Counted from the stretch's first letter, positions 9,014 through 18,142 are shown. The stretch is 33,872 nucleotides of DNA from Alphaproteobacteria bacterium (GCA_014238535.1 JABAAW010000012.1:1-33872), one strand, 5' to 3'. The notes: generated from the sequence alone by a model not told the origin. Numbers and translations: made by a program.

Positions 9014-10417
9014 TTATTTTTTAGCATCTGCCAAATCGGAGTTTTTCAACTCTTTGTTTATTTCGGCAATAGTCAGGCTGTTAGAGAAATCGAGTCCAGC
9101 GAGTTCGACCCTTGCAGGAATACGCAACACACCACATGCTTTGAGTATTCCACAAACGATCCAAGCGGGCAAGAATCCTAGCCCGAAGAACATGATTACC
9201 GCCCCGATGGTTTGTCCCCACGGAGTTATGGCAGCGTATCCTTCGAATGCTGATGATGGATATCCCCACAAGACGAAACCAGCAGCGATTAAGCCGACTA
9301 TTCCGGCGTAGCCGTGAACTGCGACTGCGCCTACGGCGTCGTCTATATGGAATTTTTTCTCGACCCAATGATGCAGTTTGTATGCGATGTAAGTACCGAC
9401 TGCTCCAATGAATAGTGCTTGTAGAGGATGGTATAGGTCATTTCCAGCTGATGCTGTAATGACTCCTGCCAAGCCGCCTGAGAAAGTCCAGAATGCATCC
9501 CCGCGCGAGACAACATAACCGACCAGCAATCCTCCGGATAGAGAAAGCAAGAAGTTGAATGTTATCGCGGACAAGGTTGTTGGCGTTAGGTAGATGTTTG
9601 TTGCAGTAAACATGCTTCCCTCCGCTCCGATTGACGCGGCGTCGATTATCGGAACATTGCAAGCGACATAGAATCCCCAGAATCCGGTATAGATCAGGAA
9701 TAACCCTATTGCTACTAGCCATGGATGTTGTAGCGGAATGTCTCTTGGCGTTCCGTCTTTGCGGAATTTGCCTAGTCTTGGACCCAAATGCACCAATGCA
9801 CCTAGTGCGGTTCCGCCTGCGATTGCGTGGATGACGCCCGATGCGTAAGCATCGTGGTATCCGAGCAATTTGACCATCCAGCCGTCCCAATGCCATCCCC
9901 AAGCGGCGTCTATTATCCAGGTTACCGACCCGATCATTATGGCGAGTATCCAAAATGCTTGGCTACGCACTCTTTCGATCAGCGAACCGGATACGATGGA
10001 AGCGGCAGTCCATGCGAATAGCAGGAATGCTGCGAAGAAGACGCCATTGATTCTAGCCCAAAAAGCGTTATCCTCGGCGGTCGTCATGCTGCCTCCCACT
10101 GGAGGTCCTCCTAAGTGTCCTCCCATCAATTCGCTCCACGGAACGGCGTTTGGTGCTGCGACCAAGCCTTTCCCTTGGAATATGAAGGGTCCGTTGGGGA
10201 AGGCGAAGTATATCCACCAGCCGAAGAAGTAGAATGTAATAGTTACCAGCGGTATCAGCATCACATTTTTCAACAGGGTATGGGCTGTGTTTTTTTTGCG
10301 CGAAGCGCCTACTTCGTATAGACAAAAGCCTACATGAATTAAAAACATTAACGGTATAGTCAACCAGTAGTAAAACTCGGTGAAGATGACCGTTAGAGCT
10401 CCTATGTCAGAGTCCAT
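9014..10417 (-). CDS. amt: Ammonium (methylammonium) transporter, Amt/MEP/Rh family
   Basis: 467 aa polytopic. 'DAYASGVIHAIAGG' and 'VGAVAVHGYAGIVGLIAAG' keep the twin-His positions. SD AAAAGGAGACTTTTGCAATG. Confidence 0.92.
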   Translation of the reverse strand: MDSDIGALTVIFTEFYYWLTIPLMFLIHVGFCLYEVGASRKKNTAHTLLKNVMLIPLVTITFYFFGWWIYFAFPNGPFIFQGKGLVAAPNAVPWSELMGGHLGGPPVGGSMTTAEDNAFWARINGVFFAAFLLFAWTAASIVSGSLIERVRSQAFWILAIMIGSVTWIIDAAWGWHWDGWMVKLLGYHDAYASGVIHAIAGGTALGALVHLGPRLGKFRKDGTPRDIPLQHPWLVAIGLFLIYTGFWGFYVACNVPIIDAASIGAEGSMFTATNIYLTPTTLSAITFNFLLSLSGGLLVGYVVSRGDAFWTFSGGLAGVITASAGNDLYHPLQALFIGAVGTYIAYKLHHWVEKKFHIDDAVGAVAVHGYAGIVGLIAAGFVLWGYPSSAFEGYAAITPWGQTIGAVIMFFGLGFLPAWIVCGILKACGVLRIPARVELAGLDFSNSLTIAEINKELKNSDLADAKK

Positions 10418-10460
10418 TGCAAAAGTCTCCTTTTAAAAATTACAAATTGTTATTAGTTAT

Positions 10461-10539
10461 GCTGGCTTTCGGGGAATATCCCTTGCTTTAGACAAGGGAG
10501 CGCAATGGACAAAAAAAAGAGCACTAAGCGAGAACCAGC
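10461..10539 (-). promoter_or_regulatory. Candidate structured RNA element in the amt 5' UTR
   Basis: 11-position closing stem 10461-10471 (gctggctttcg) with 10529-10539 (cgagaaccagc), one mismatch and one wobble. It encloses a perfect hairpin cccttg-ctttaga-caaggg. Confidence 0.4.
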
Positions 10540-10909
10540 AAGTGAAATGCTTTTTCTCGAGTGCCCATTGTTTTGCCCAGAATTTAGTGAGACCAAAGCT
10601 TCATCCTCTCTACTAACCTAACAGCCTTGCTTCAGTTTCTGAGAGAAAAATCACAAGACTGCCTCTTGTAGAACAAAATATACTAGCAAGCAAGACAATT
10701 ATTTTATTATTGCCGATATAATTATGCAAACAAGGTAGAATATTTTATTATACGCACTTTAAAGAATGCTTGCTATGCTTGTTGCGTATGCTTATAGTGC
10801 GGTTTGTATTTAGTTGCTAGGGGTTGCTAGGGTGGCAAAGGGGGTTGTTGCGAGGGGGACTATGCATTAGTCGCTTTTATAAGGAGTAGAGTTTGAGTGA
10901 GGATATTTA

Positions 10910-10966
10910 ATGAAGATATTGAGGCTCGCGGAAGATTCTGTGCTTTTCGTTAGGTTTTGCGTATGA
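10910..10966 (+). CDS. Candidate 18-aa leader ORF (MKILRLAEDSVLFVRFCV) overlapping the downstream start
   Basis: ATG at 10910; TGA at 10964-10966 overlaps the ATG at 10963 (ATGA). Preceded by SD AAGGAG and a TTG-start mini-ORF ending in TAATG. Confidence 0.4.
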   Translation: MKILRLAEDSVLFVRFCV

Positions 10967-12321
10967 CGAGTTTGCCGAAGTCTGCCGACTATGTATTGAT
11001 AGGAGCTGGGATTCACTCTTTGTCGTTGGGTTGGCGTTTGAGCGAGCTTTTATCTGCGCGTGGGCAAGATAACAAGAAGATTATTGTTATAGACAAGAGC
11101 GATGTCGGTTCTGGCGCGAGCGGTATCGCGTGCGGTGTTGTGCGTAACAACTACTTTCAACCAGCCATGCGCGAGCTCATGGCGCATAGCGTTGGAGTTT
11201 GGGAGAGCGATCCTAAGGCGTTGAACTACCACTCGGTTGGCTATATGCAGATTAGCCCTGAATGCATGCACGAGGATGTTGCGCAAATACATAAGGAGCA
11301 AAGCTCGATTGGCTACGAATCGGTTTTTATCGAAGGCAAGTCGGATAGCGAGCGTTATATGCGCGCTATCGTTGAGGATTGGCAGATGCAGGATACGACC
11401 TCTGTTTTGCACGAGAAGCGCGGGGGTTTTGCATACAATAAAGCCTCGTTGGAGGGCTTGGCTGCGAAGGCGCGTGCGGGCGGAGTTGAAGTAGTAACGC
11501 ATTGCAATGTTACGGGATTTCGGCGTGACAATGGTAGTGATGCGGTTAAAGCGGTTATAACGGAAGCAGGCGAGATTGAATGCGAGCAGGTTGTTATTTC
11601 TGTAGGACCTTGGGTGCGCGATTTTTGGCGTATGCTAGAACTGCCCTCTAAAATTTCAGTGCCTCGGCGCGACCAGCGTAATGGTGAGAAGGGCATGGCG
11701 GAAGTGCCGATGTGGTGTTATTGGCAGCTTGAGGAGGGTGTTTTACAGGTTGAGCCGGAATATTTGAGCGATAATGCGGGAGGCGTGCCTCCCGTTTTTC
11801 ACGTCGATTCGCAGCAAGAGTTGTTCTCCTCAAAGAGCGGCGAGCGTATAGAGACTGGCGGTTTATGGGGTGTCTATTACAAGCCGGACCATAATTTCGG
11901 TGGTGTTCAGGGCGGAGCTGCGCCGTATAAGATAGATTTAGCAGCTGATGATGTTGCGGTTGACCCCTACGGTCCTGCTTCGCCGCAGTTTACGGCGCGT
12001 GAAGAGTTTCCCGAAATGTGGTGCGCTGCGTTGGCGTCGTGTCAAAAACGCTTCGAGGGTAAGCGCGTTCTTTACAAGGACGAGCCATCTGGAGGCGTAG
12101 GTTGTTTCACGCCGGATAGTTTCCCGGTATTCGACCGCTTTTGTGACAATGTATATATAGTCGCGGATTCGAACCACGGCTACAAGATGATTGGAGTAGG
12201 TCACCTAGTTGCCGAGGAACTGCTTGGTACTGAGAGCGCGTTGTTACAACCCTTCCGTTTTTCACGCTTTGCAAGCGGTGATCTGCATCCGACTAGTAAT
12301 AGTCCCTTTCCGTGGAGTTAA
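10963..12321 (+). CDS. FAD-dependent oxidoreductase (DAO family)
   Basis: 'ADYVLIGAGIHSLSLGWRLSE' Rossmann motif, 'GSGASGIACGVVRNNY', C-terminal 'VYIVADSNHGYKMIGVGHLVAEEL'. The ORF track starts at a TTG (10957); the ATG at 10963 is more likely. Confidence 0.88.
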   Translation: MTSLPKSADYVLIGAGIHSLSLGWRLSELLSARGQDNKKIIVIDKSDVGSGASGIACGVVRNNYFQPAMRELMAHSVGVWESDPKALNYHSVGYMQISPECMHEDVAQIHKEQSSIGYESVFIEGKSDSERYMRAIVEDWQMQDTTSVLHEKRGGFAYNKASLEGLAAKARAGGVEVVTHCNVTGFRRDNGSDAVKAVITEAGEIECEQVVISVGPWVRDFWRMLELPSKISVPRRDQRNGEKGMAEVPMWCYWQLEEGVLQVEPEYLSDNAGGVPPVFHVDSQQELFSSKSGERIETGGLWGVYYKPDHNFGGVQGGAAPYKIDLAADDVAVDPYGPASPQFTAREEFPEMWCAALASCQKRFEGKRVLYKDEPSGGVGCFTPDSFPVFDRFCDNVYIVADSNHGYKMIGVGHLVAEELLGTESALLQPFRFSRFASGDLHPTSNSPFPWS

Positions 12322-12377
12322 TTTTGGCTCTGTAATGGATTTCCACCTCACTTGAAAATTTTTATAAGGAGAAAGTT

Positions 12378-13850
12378 ATGAGTGAACTAGAAGCGTATGT
12401 TGAAGCAGCGGGGCGCGCTGAGCGCGTGAAGGCGGTGCGGAAGCTAATCAACGAATTGAAAATAGAATATGTTTACTACCAGTTTGTTTCGGTAACGGGG
12501 CGCATAGTAGGCAAGGGTGTTCCAGCTGACCATTGGGAGTCCTTGGCGCGTAAGGGTTTCCAGCTCGTATATGGCGCGACGGCGAACTTATTCACCGACC
12601 GCCAAGGTAATTACATTGGCTATGGTCCTGAATCATCTGAGTTAGTTGGTATCCCTGACCCTGAGACTTTTGTGCAACTGCCGTGGGATAAGCGAGTTGC
12701 GAGCGTGTATTGTACCTGTTTCCGAAACCGCGAGGAGGAAGAAAATCCTGGTGGATATTTAACATCGGATTGCCGAGGTAACTTGCGCCGCCTTCACCAA
12801 TCATTCCAAGATAAACATGGTTTGCAATTGCGTAGCGGAGCGGAGCCGGAGATGATGTGGCTTAAGAAGCGTGAGGATGGCAAGCCTGGTGAAGGCTTTT
12901 CGAAACCGTTCTGTTACCATATTGACCAATTCGAATCGCTCCGCCCAGTATTTATGAAGGTGATTCGCTATGCGCGTGCGATGGGGCTGGATATGATTCA
13001 AGGCGACCACGAGGATGCGCCTGGGCAGCTAGAGTTGAACTATACCTACGATGATGCCTTGCGTACGGCAGACCGCTTGACTACCTATCGTCAGATATGC
13101 GCGCAGGTAGCACGCGAGGAAAATTTGATAGCGTGCTTTATGAGTAAGCCGTTCATGGGAGTTTCTGCTTCTGGTTGCCACCATAACCTTTCGCTATGGA
13201 AGGGTGGGGAGGAGAAGAGCAAGGATCACATGATGGGCGGTGAGATAAGCGGTATGTCTGATGCGTTTAGTTATTACGAAGGCGGCGAGAATGTTTTCAT
13301 GCCTGATAAAAGCGTTGATGCGCACAAACCCGGACCGATTGGCTTGAATGCGATTGGCGGTGTGGTGGAGCACTTACCTGCTCTTACGGCTATTGGTTGC
13401 TCGACGGTTAACTCCTACCGCCGTCTTTGGGACACGGGCTTCTGGGCACCGGTTTATGCGGATTGGGGCTACCAGAATCGCACTTGTGGCTTGCGAGTTT
13501 CGGCGCCAGGGCGTTTTGAATACCGCGCTGTCGATTCGATGGTTAACCCCTACCTCATGGCGTCTACGATTTTACAAGCCTTTAGCGATGGTCTTACGCA
13601 TAAGATGGATCCGGGCGAGCCAGAAAGTCGCAACATCTACGAGGCTATCAAGGAGGGTAAGCAGGTTAAGAAATTGCCGCTTTCGCTTGGCGAGGCACTT
13701 GATCGGTTAGAAGAGGACAAAGTTATCTCCGCTGCGATGCCGGGCGATATGCTAAAGGTCTTTTTGCACTACAAGCGCGACGAGTGGGAACGCTTTATGG
13801 GAACTGTTACGGAATGGGATCTCGATAATTATTGGGACTGCTTACCATAG
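12378..13850 (+). CDS. Glutamine synthetase family protein, GlnT / gamma-glutamylmethylamide synthetase-like
   Basis: 'GDHEDAPGQLELNYTYDDALRTADR', 'FMSKPFMGVSASGCHHNLSLW', 'APGRFEYRAVDSMVNPYL'. SD ATAAGGAG. Adjacent to mgsABC-like genes. Confidence 0.9.
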   Translation: MSELEAYVEAAGRAERVKAVRKLINELKIEYVYYQFVSVTGRIVGKGVPADHWESLARKGFQLVYGATANLFTDRQGNYIGYGPESSELVGIPDPETFVQLPWDKRVASVYCTCFRNREEEENPGGYLTSDCRGNLRRLHQSFQDKHGLQLRSGAEPEMMWLKKREDGKPGEGFSKPFCYHIDQFESLRPVFMKVIRYARAMGLDMIQGDHEDAPGQLELNYTYDDALRTADRLTTYRQICAQVAREENLIACFMSKPFMGVSASGCHHNLSLWKGGEEKSKDHMMGGEISGMSDAFSYYEGGENVFMPDKSVDAHKPGPIGLNAIGGVVEHLPALTAIGCSTVNSYRRLWDTGFWAPVYADWGYQNRTCGLRVSAPGRFEYRAVDSMVNPYLMASTILQAFSDGLTHKMDPGEPESRNIYEAIKEGKQVKKLPLSLGEALDRLEEDKVISAAMPGDMLKVFLHYKRDEWERFMGTVTEWDLDNYWDCLP

Positions 13851-13932
13851 TTTGCACGCCAAGGCGTGGATTGAGTAGTAGCATAAATATGTGCGCACTA
13901 GAGAGAATAGCAAGCAGAGAGGTAGAAAGCGT

Positions 13933-14880
13933 ATGTGCGGGATAGCAGGATTGATACATAAGGGCAAGCAAGCCCAGATCGGAGGACAGATGACCTCGAT
14001 GCTTTCGGCGTTGAGGCATCGCGGACCTGATTCGACGGGGCTCGCCCTATACGGAGCTATAGAGGCTGGCTCGGAGATTAATAGTTATGTTATGCGGATA
14101 AAGTTAGCGGAGCAGGAGGAGACTTTGCACGGCTTTCGTATCGCGCAGCAGATTTTAGAGCGCAAGAAAATGATCGACGAGCGCCTGCAGGAGATGGGAG
14201 CGAGTTCTGTTGAAGGTGAGAAGGTGCGAGAGTATGCGTACCGCTACACCTTTAGCTACGATGGAGACTTGCGCCGCCTTGCGAACTACCTTGAGGATAT
14301 TGAGGGCGTTGAGATTCTTTCGATCGGCAACTCGCTCGAACTGATAAAGGATTTGGGCGATGCGCAGGTACTCTCCGAGCAGTATTCGCTAGCGGGTTTT
14401 GTTGGCACGCATGCGATTGGGCATACGCGAATGGCAACAGAATCGGATGTAGACATTCGTTCCGCGCACCCCTATTGGGCTTACCCATTTGCAGACATTG
14501 CGGTTGTCCACAACGGGCAGCTTACGAACTATTGGAATTCGCGGCGTGCTTTAGAGCGTAGTGGTCATCGCTTCACATCGAACTGCGACAGCGAGCTCAT
14601 TGCGGTATATATAGCAGATTGCATAGCGCAAGGTGGCAAGTTGCAGGATGCGATGGAGAGTTCGATCGATGCGTTCGATGGTGTTTTCACCTACCTAGTT
14701 GCGACGCACGATAGTTTAGGTATGGCAAAGGATACGATGGCAGCGAAGCCGATGGTTTTGTACGAAGATGAAAATTTCATCGCGTTAGCATCGGAAGAAG
14801 TTGCGATTCGTAGCATTTTTCCGCATGAAATCGACACGACGGACCCATACGAGGGGGAGGTAAGGGTATGGCATCACTAG
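13933..14880 (+). CDS. Class II glutamine amidotransferase-like protein (MgsA/GlxB)
   Basis: 'MCGIAGLIHKGKQ...LRHRGPDSTGLALY', 'GHTRMATESDVDIRSAHPYW', 'VVHNGQLTNYWNSRR', 'TSNCDSELIAVYIAD'. Start placed at 13933 so that the catalytic Cys is residue 2; the ORF track starts at GTG 13891. Confidence 0.92.
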   Translation: MCGIAGLIHKGKQAQIGGQMTSMLSALRHRGPDSTGLALYGAIEAGSEINSYVMRIKLAEQEETLHGFRIAQQILERKKMIDERLQEMGASSVEGEKVREYAYRYTFSYDGDLRRLANYLEDIEGVEILSIGNSLELIKDLGDAQVLSEQYSLAGFVGTHAIGHTRMATESDVDIRSAHPYWAYPFADIAVVHNGQLTNYWNSRRALERSGHRFTSNCDSELIAVYIADCIAQGGKLQDAMESSIDAFDGVFTYLVATHDSLGMAKDTMAAKPMVLYEDENFIALASEEVAIRSIFPHEIDTTDPYEGEVRVWHH

Positions 14881-15698
14881 GAGATAATTCGGCAGATATG
14901 GGAATGCATCACGAGCGCCTAGGTGGTCGTGAGCGTCAGGCTTTTTTTGAAATTGAAGAGGCGGAGAATTTCACTTACCCTGATTCTTACGAGGTTGATT
15001 ATAACAAGCGCGGGACGATCGATGCTGCGGTGCTGGATGCGCGTGAAGTTAACAAACAGATTCGCTCTTTGATGAGCGAGGGCTACGGCACGATTATACT
15101 GCAAAACCCTGGAGCGAAGCACTCGCTTGCGGTTGGCATACTGAATCGCCTGAACCTTTATATAGAGGGTAGTTTGGGCTACTTTGGTTGCGGTCTGATC
15201 GATGGACCTAACATTAGGATCAAGGGTCGAGTTGGCTGGTCGTGCGCCGAGAACATGATGTCAGGGACGGTTGTTATTGAGAAGAATGCGGGCTCTACTT
15301 TTGGCGCGGCGTTGCGCGGTGGCGATTTGGTTTGTAAGGGCGATGTTGGCTCGCGCACTGGTATTGACATGAAGGGCGGTACGATCATCGTTGGTGGCAA
15401 GACGGGGATATTGTCTGGTTTTATGATGCAGCGCGGAAGGATGATTGTATGTGGCGATGCTGGTGCCAACTTGGGTGATTCGATGTATGACGGCACGATT
15501 TTTGTCGGTGGCGAGATAGCGAGTCTCGGCGTTGACGCTAGCGAAGGCGAACTTACGGAGTTGGAAGAGGGCTTCCTGCAGCGTAAATTAAAATTGTATG
15601 ACATAGCTTTGCCGAAGCGCTGGCGCAAGGTTGTTTCGGGTAAGCAATTATGGAACTACGACAACCTAGAGCCTTCTGAAAAGAAACTTGTTCTCTAG
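14868..15698 (+). CDS. Glutamate synthase GXGXG-domain protein (MgsB/GlxC)
   Basis: Beta-helix repeats 'GRVGWSCAENMMSGTVVIEKNAGSTFGAALRGGDLVCKGDVGSRTGIDMKGGTIIVGGKTG'. Start overlaps the upstream gene's 3' end. Confidence 0.92.
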   Translation: MASLGDNSADMGMHHERLGGRERQAFFEIEEAENFTYPDSYEVDYNKRGTIDAAVLDAREVNKQIRSLMSEGYGTIILQNPGAKHSLAVGILNRLNLYIEGSLGYFGCGLIDGPNIRIKGRVGWSCAENMMSGTVVIEKNAGSTFGAALRGGDLVCKGDVGSRTGIDMKGGTIIVGGKTGILSGFMMQRGRMIVCGDAGANLGDSMYDGTIFVGGEIASLGVDASEGELTELEEGFLQRKLKLYDIALPKRWRKVVSGKQLWNYDNLEPSEKKLVL

Positions 15699-15736
15699 AA
15701 TGTAGATGTAGCACAGAAGTATTTGGAGTTTATTTA

Positions 15737-17107
15737 ATGAGCATGAAGAAAGTAGGTAACGGATTAGCAAAAGGCAGTAAGCGCAATCAGCATCATCTTG
15801 GGCAGAGTTTCATGTTTCCGCCTGAGGTGATTGACGACATTCATATTAAGTCTGAACTTGGACGCTATCGTATGCGAGGTTTCTCGCTTTTTAAGAAGAT
15901 ACCGACTTGGGATGATCTTACATTTTTGCCTGGCACTCTGACGAGGTTTGTAATTGAGGGCTATCGAGAGAAGTGCTTGACGCGCACGGTATTGGGTCCG
16001 CGTGCGCAACGCCCGCTAGAGTTGGATATACCGGTTTATATCACGGGGATGAGTTTTGGTGCTTTGTCTATCGAATCGAAGATGGCGTTAGCGCGCGGTG
16101 CTACTATGGCTGGTACGGCGACCTGTTCTGGCGAGGGTGGTATGATACCGGACGAGCGACGCTATTCGTCGAAATGGTTTTACCAGTGTATACAATCACG
16201 TTATGGATTTAACCCGCATCATTTGCGCCTTGCGGATGCGTGCGAGTTTTTTATTGGACAGGGATGCAAGGTTGGTTTGGGTGGTCATCTTATGGGGCAG
16301 AAGGTTACGGACCAAATAGCAGAGATGCGCTCGTTGCCTGCGGGTATTGACCAACGTTCGCCTGCGCGCCATCCTGATTGGCTTGGTCCTGACGACCTTG
16401 CGCTTAAGATTGACGAGGTGCGCGAGGCTACGGATGGGCAGATTCCGATTCAGTTGAAGCTTGGCGCGGCGCGCGTGTATGATGATGTGCGTATGGCTGC
16501 GAAGACTGGACCGGATGTTATCTACATCGATGGGATGGAGGGCGGCACTGGCGCGGGACCTCATCTTGCAACTGAGGAGACGGGAGTTCCGGGTATCGCT
16601 GCGATTCGCCAAGCGCGTAAGGCACTCGATGATGTTGGCAAAAGTGGTGAGATAAGTTTGGTTTATGCGGGCGGCATTCGTAATGGTGGCGATGTTGCTA
16701 AGGCGATAGCACTTGGCGCGGATGCGGTTGCGATAGGGCATTCGGCATTGATGGCTTTGAATTGCAACAAGGATATCCCTGAGTCGAATTACGAAGAAGA
16801 GATAGGCGTTGAGGCTGGTTATTGCTACCACTGCCATACTGGTCGTTGCCCTGTAGGTGTTGCGACTCAGGATCCGATATTGCGCAAGCGTCTTGATCCG
16901 GACCGAGCGGCTGAGCGTGTCTATAATTTTTTGCATACACTAGCGATCGAATGCCAAATGATGGCACGCGCGTGTGGTAAGACGAATGTGCATAGTTTAG
17001 AGCCTGAGGACTTGGCTGCCTTGACGATGGAGGCTTCGGCATTGGCATTGGTGCCACTTGCGGGCTCGCAACACACAGTCGGTCAACCAAGCATGACGCG
17101 CTATTGA
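15737..17107 (+). CDS. FMN-binding glutamate synthase family protein (MgsC/GlxD)
   Basis: 'YITGMSFGALSIESKMALARGA', 'GEGGMIPDERR', 'DVIYIDGMEGGTGAGPHLATEETGVPG', 'YCYHCHTGRCPVGVATQDP' (Fe-S Cys motif). Confidence 0.94.
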   Translation: MSMKKVGNGLAKGSKRNQHHLGQSFMFPPEVIDDIHIKSELGRYRMRGFSLFKKIPTWDDLTFLPGTLTRFVIEGYREKCLTRTVLGPRAQRPLELDIPVYITGMSFGALSIESKMALARGATMAGTATCSGEGGMIPDERRYSSKWFYQCIQSRYGFNPHHLRLADACEFFIGQGCKVGLGGHLMGQKVTDQIAEMRSLPAGIDQRSPARHPDWLGPDDLALKIDEVREATDGQIPIQLKLGAARVYDDVRMAAKTGPDVIYIDGMEGGTGAGPHLATEETGVPGIAAIRQARKALDDVGKSGEISLVYAGGIRNGGDVAKAIALGADAVAIGHSALMALNCNKDIPESNYEEEIGVEAGYCYHCHTGRCPVGVATQDPILRKRLDPDRAAERVYNFLHTLAIECQMMARACGKTNVHSLEPEDLAALTMEASALALVPLAGSQHTVGQPSMTRY

Positions 17108-17134
17108 GTTAAAAGTTAACGGGAGATTTACAAA

Positions 17135-17509
17135 ATGGCAAAAGAAAAGGTAGGTAGTAGCGAAGGGCAACAGCAGCGAGCTAAGGACATAGGTCAGCAC
17201 ATCGGCTATCGATACGATGTCAACCTCGTTCCCGATTTAGAATTATTGACTCCTTTTTTACGCCGTTACCTAGAGATAATGGGCTGGGAGGACTTGAACT
17301 GGCTAGAGGATGTGCACATGGGTTACGAGGATTCGAGTGCGGCGGTTTTCGATCGCAATATTAATGGCTGGGTTCTAGTGCCCGATGGCATGCAGCTGCC
17401 AGAAGGGCAGCAGGAACGCGATATGATAGCGCGCGAGTTATTGATTAAATTTCAGATGTCGAAGAAACACCCGTTGGTAGCCCTGAAGAAGGCATACGCT
17501 AAGTTTTAG
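17135..17509 (+). CDS. Conserved-looking hypothetical protein, 124 aa, in the mgs/gmaS operon
   Basis: SD GGGAG upstream of ATG at 17135. Immediately downstream of mgsC-like in the same operon. No family recognised. Confidence 0.75.
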   Translation: MAKEKVGSSEGQQQRAKDIGQHIGYRYDVNLVPDLELLTPFLRRYLEIMGWEDLNWLEDVHMGYEDSSAAVFDRNINGWVLVPDGMQLPEGQQERDMIARELLIKFQMSKKHPLVALKKAYAKF

Positions 17510-17593
17510 GCGAGGCTATATTACATAGGCATAGTGCTATCACATAGTGGTTGTTTGAATGCGGAGATTTTGCCTCGATAGTTATTTTTATTT

Positions 17594-18142
17594 ATGACCT
17601 CGTGGCAAGAGGATAGCGTATCGCGGGATTTTTTTGCTTGGCAATGCCGTGTGCGTCAGGTTGCGATGCGCGAGCAAGGCGGGCGTCCAAGTCGAGGAAT
17701 GTTTGCGCGTATCGAACTGCCTGCGAGTTGCGCTGGCATTAGCGTAGTGTTTTTGCTACAGCGCGAGGATGCGGCTGACTATGTCGCGCAGTTTCGTTAT
17801 ATCGTTGCGGCTAGCTACGACCCGCAGGAGCGGCGCGAGCGCGGTTTGCAGCTATTGTCGAGCACTTATTATCAGAATAGCCCGCTGTTTTTACCTGTCG
17901 TTACGGTTGTGTTGGCGCAAGACTCGCTTTTGGTGAGAGGCTTGCTTGCGGCGGGTAGTTGCAGATTTTTATGCGATGAGAGTGGGCATGCCTTTTCGTT
18001 TAGCGGCGAGGTTACGGAGGCGCAGGCTGACTCGGATTTGTGCGAGGGTAGTTTATGCCACAATCGTTTGTTTTCGCAGCAGCACTCGCCACAACGCGTG
18101 CTGGCGATACATGCTGTTAAGATTACGAGGGAGCAGGTCTAG
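17594..18142 (+). CDS. Hypothetical protein, 182 aa, end of the mgs operon
   Basis: Full-length ORF in the same direction with a convergent neighbour. No family recognised. Confidence 0.65.
   Translation: MTSWQEDSVSRDFFAWQCRVRQVAMREQGGRPSRGMFARIELPASCAGISVVFLLQREDAADYVAQFRYIVAASYDPQERRERGLQLLSSTYYQNSPLFLPVVTVVLAQDSLLVRGLLAAGSCRFLCDESGHAFSFSGEVTEAQADSDLCEGSLCHNRLFSQQHSPQRVLAIHAVKITREQV

Noticed and set aside
10440-10560. Glutamine (glnA) riboswitch upstream of amt
   Set aside because: The conserved core I would expect is not visible; only a generic structured leader is supported.
10440-10960. Sigma-54 (-24/-12) promoter in the amt/oxidoreductase intergenic region
   Set aside because: Candidate TGGCA...TTGC pairs have wrong GG-GC spacing; no match good enough to report.
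16196-16936. 246-aa antisense ORF
   Set aside because: Opposite the well-supported mgsC-like gene; Arg/Thr-rich shadow composition.
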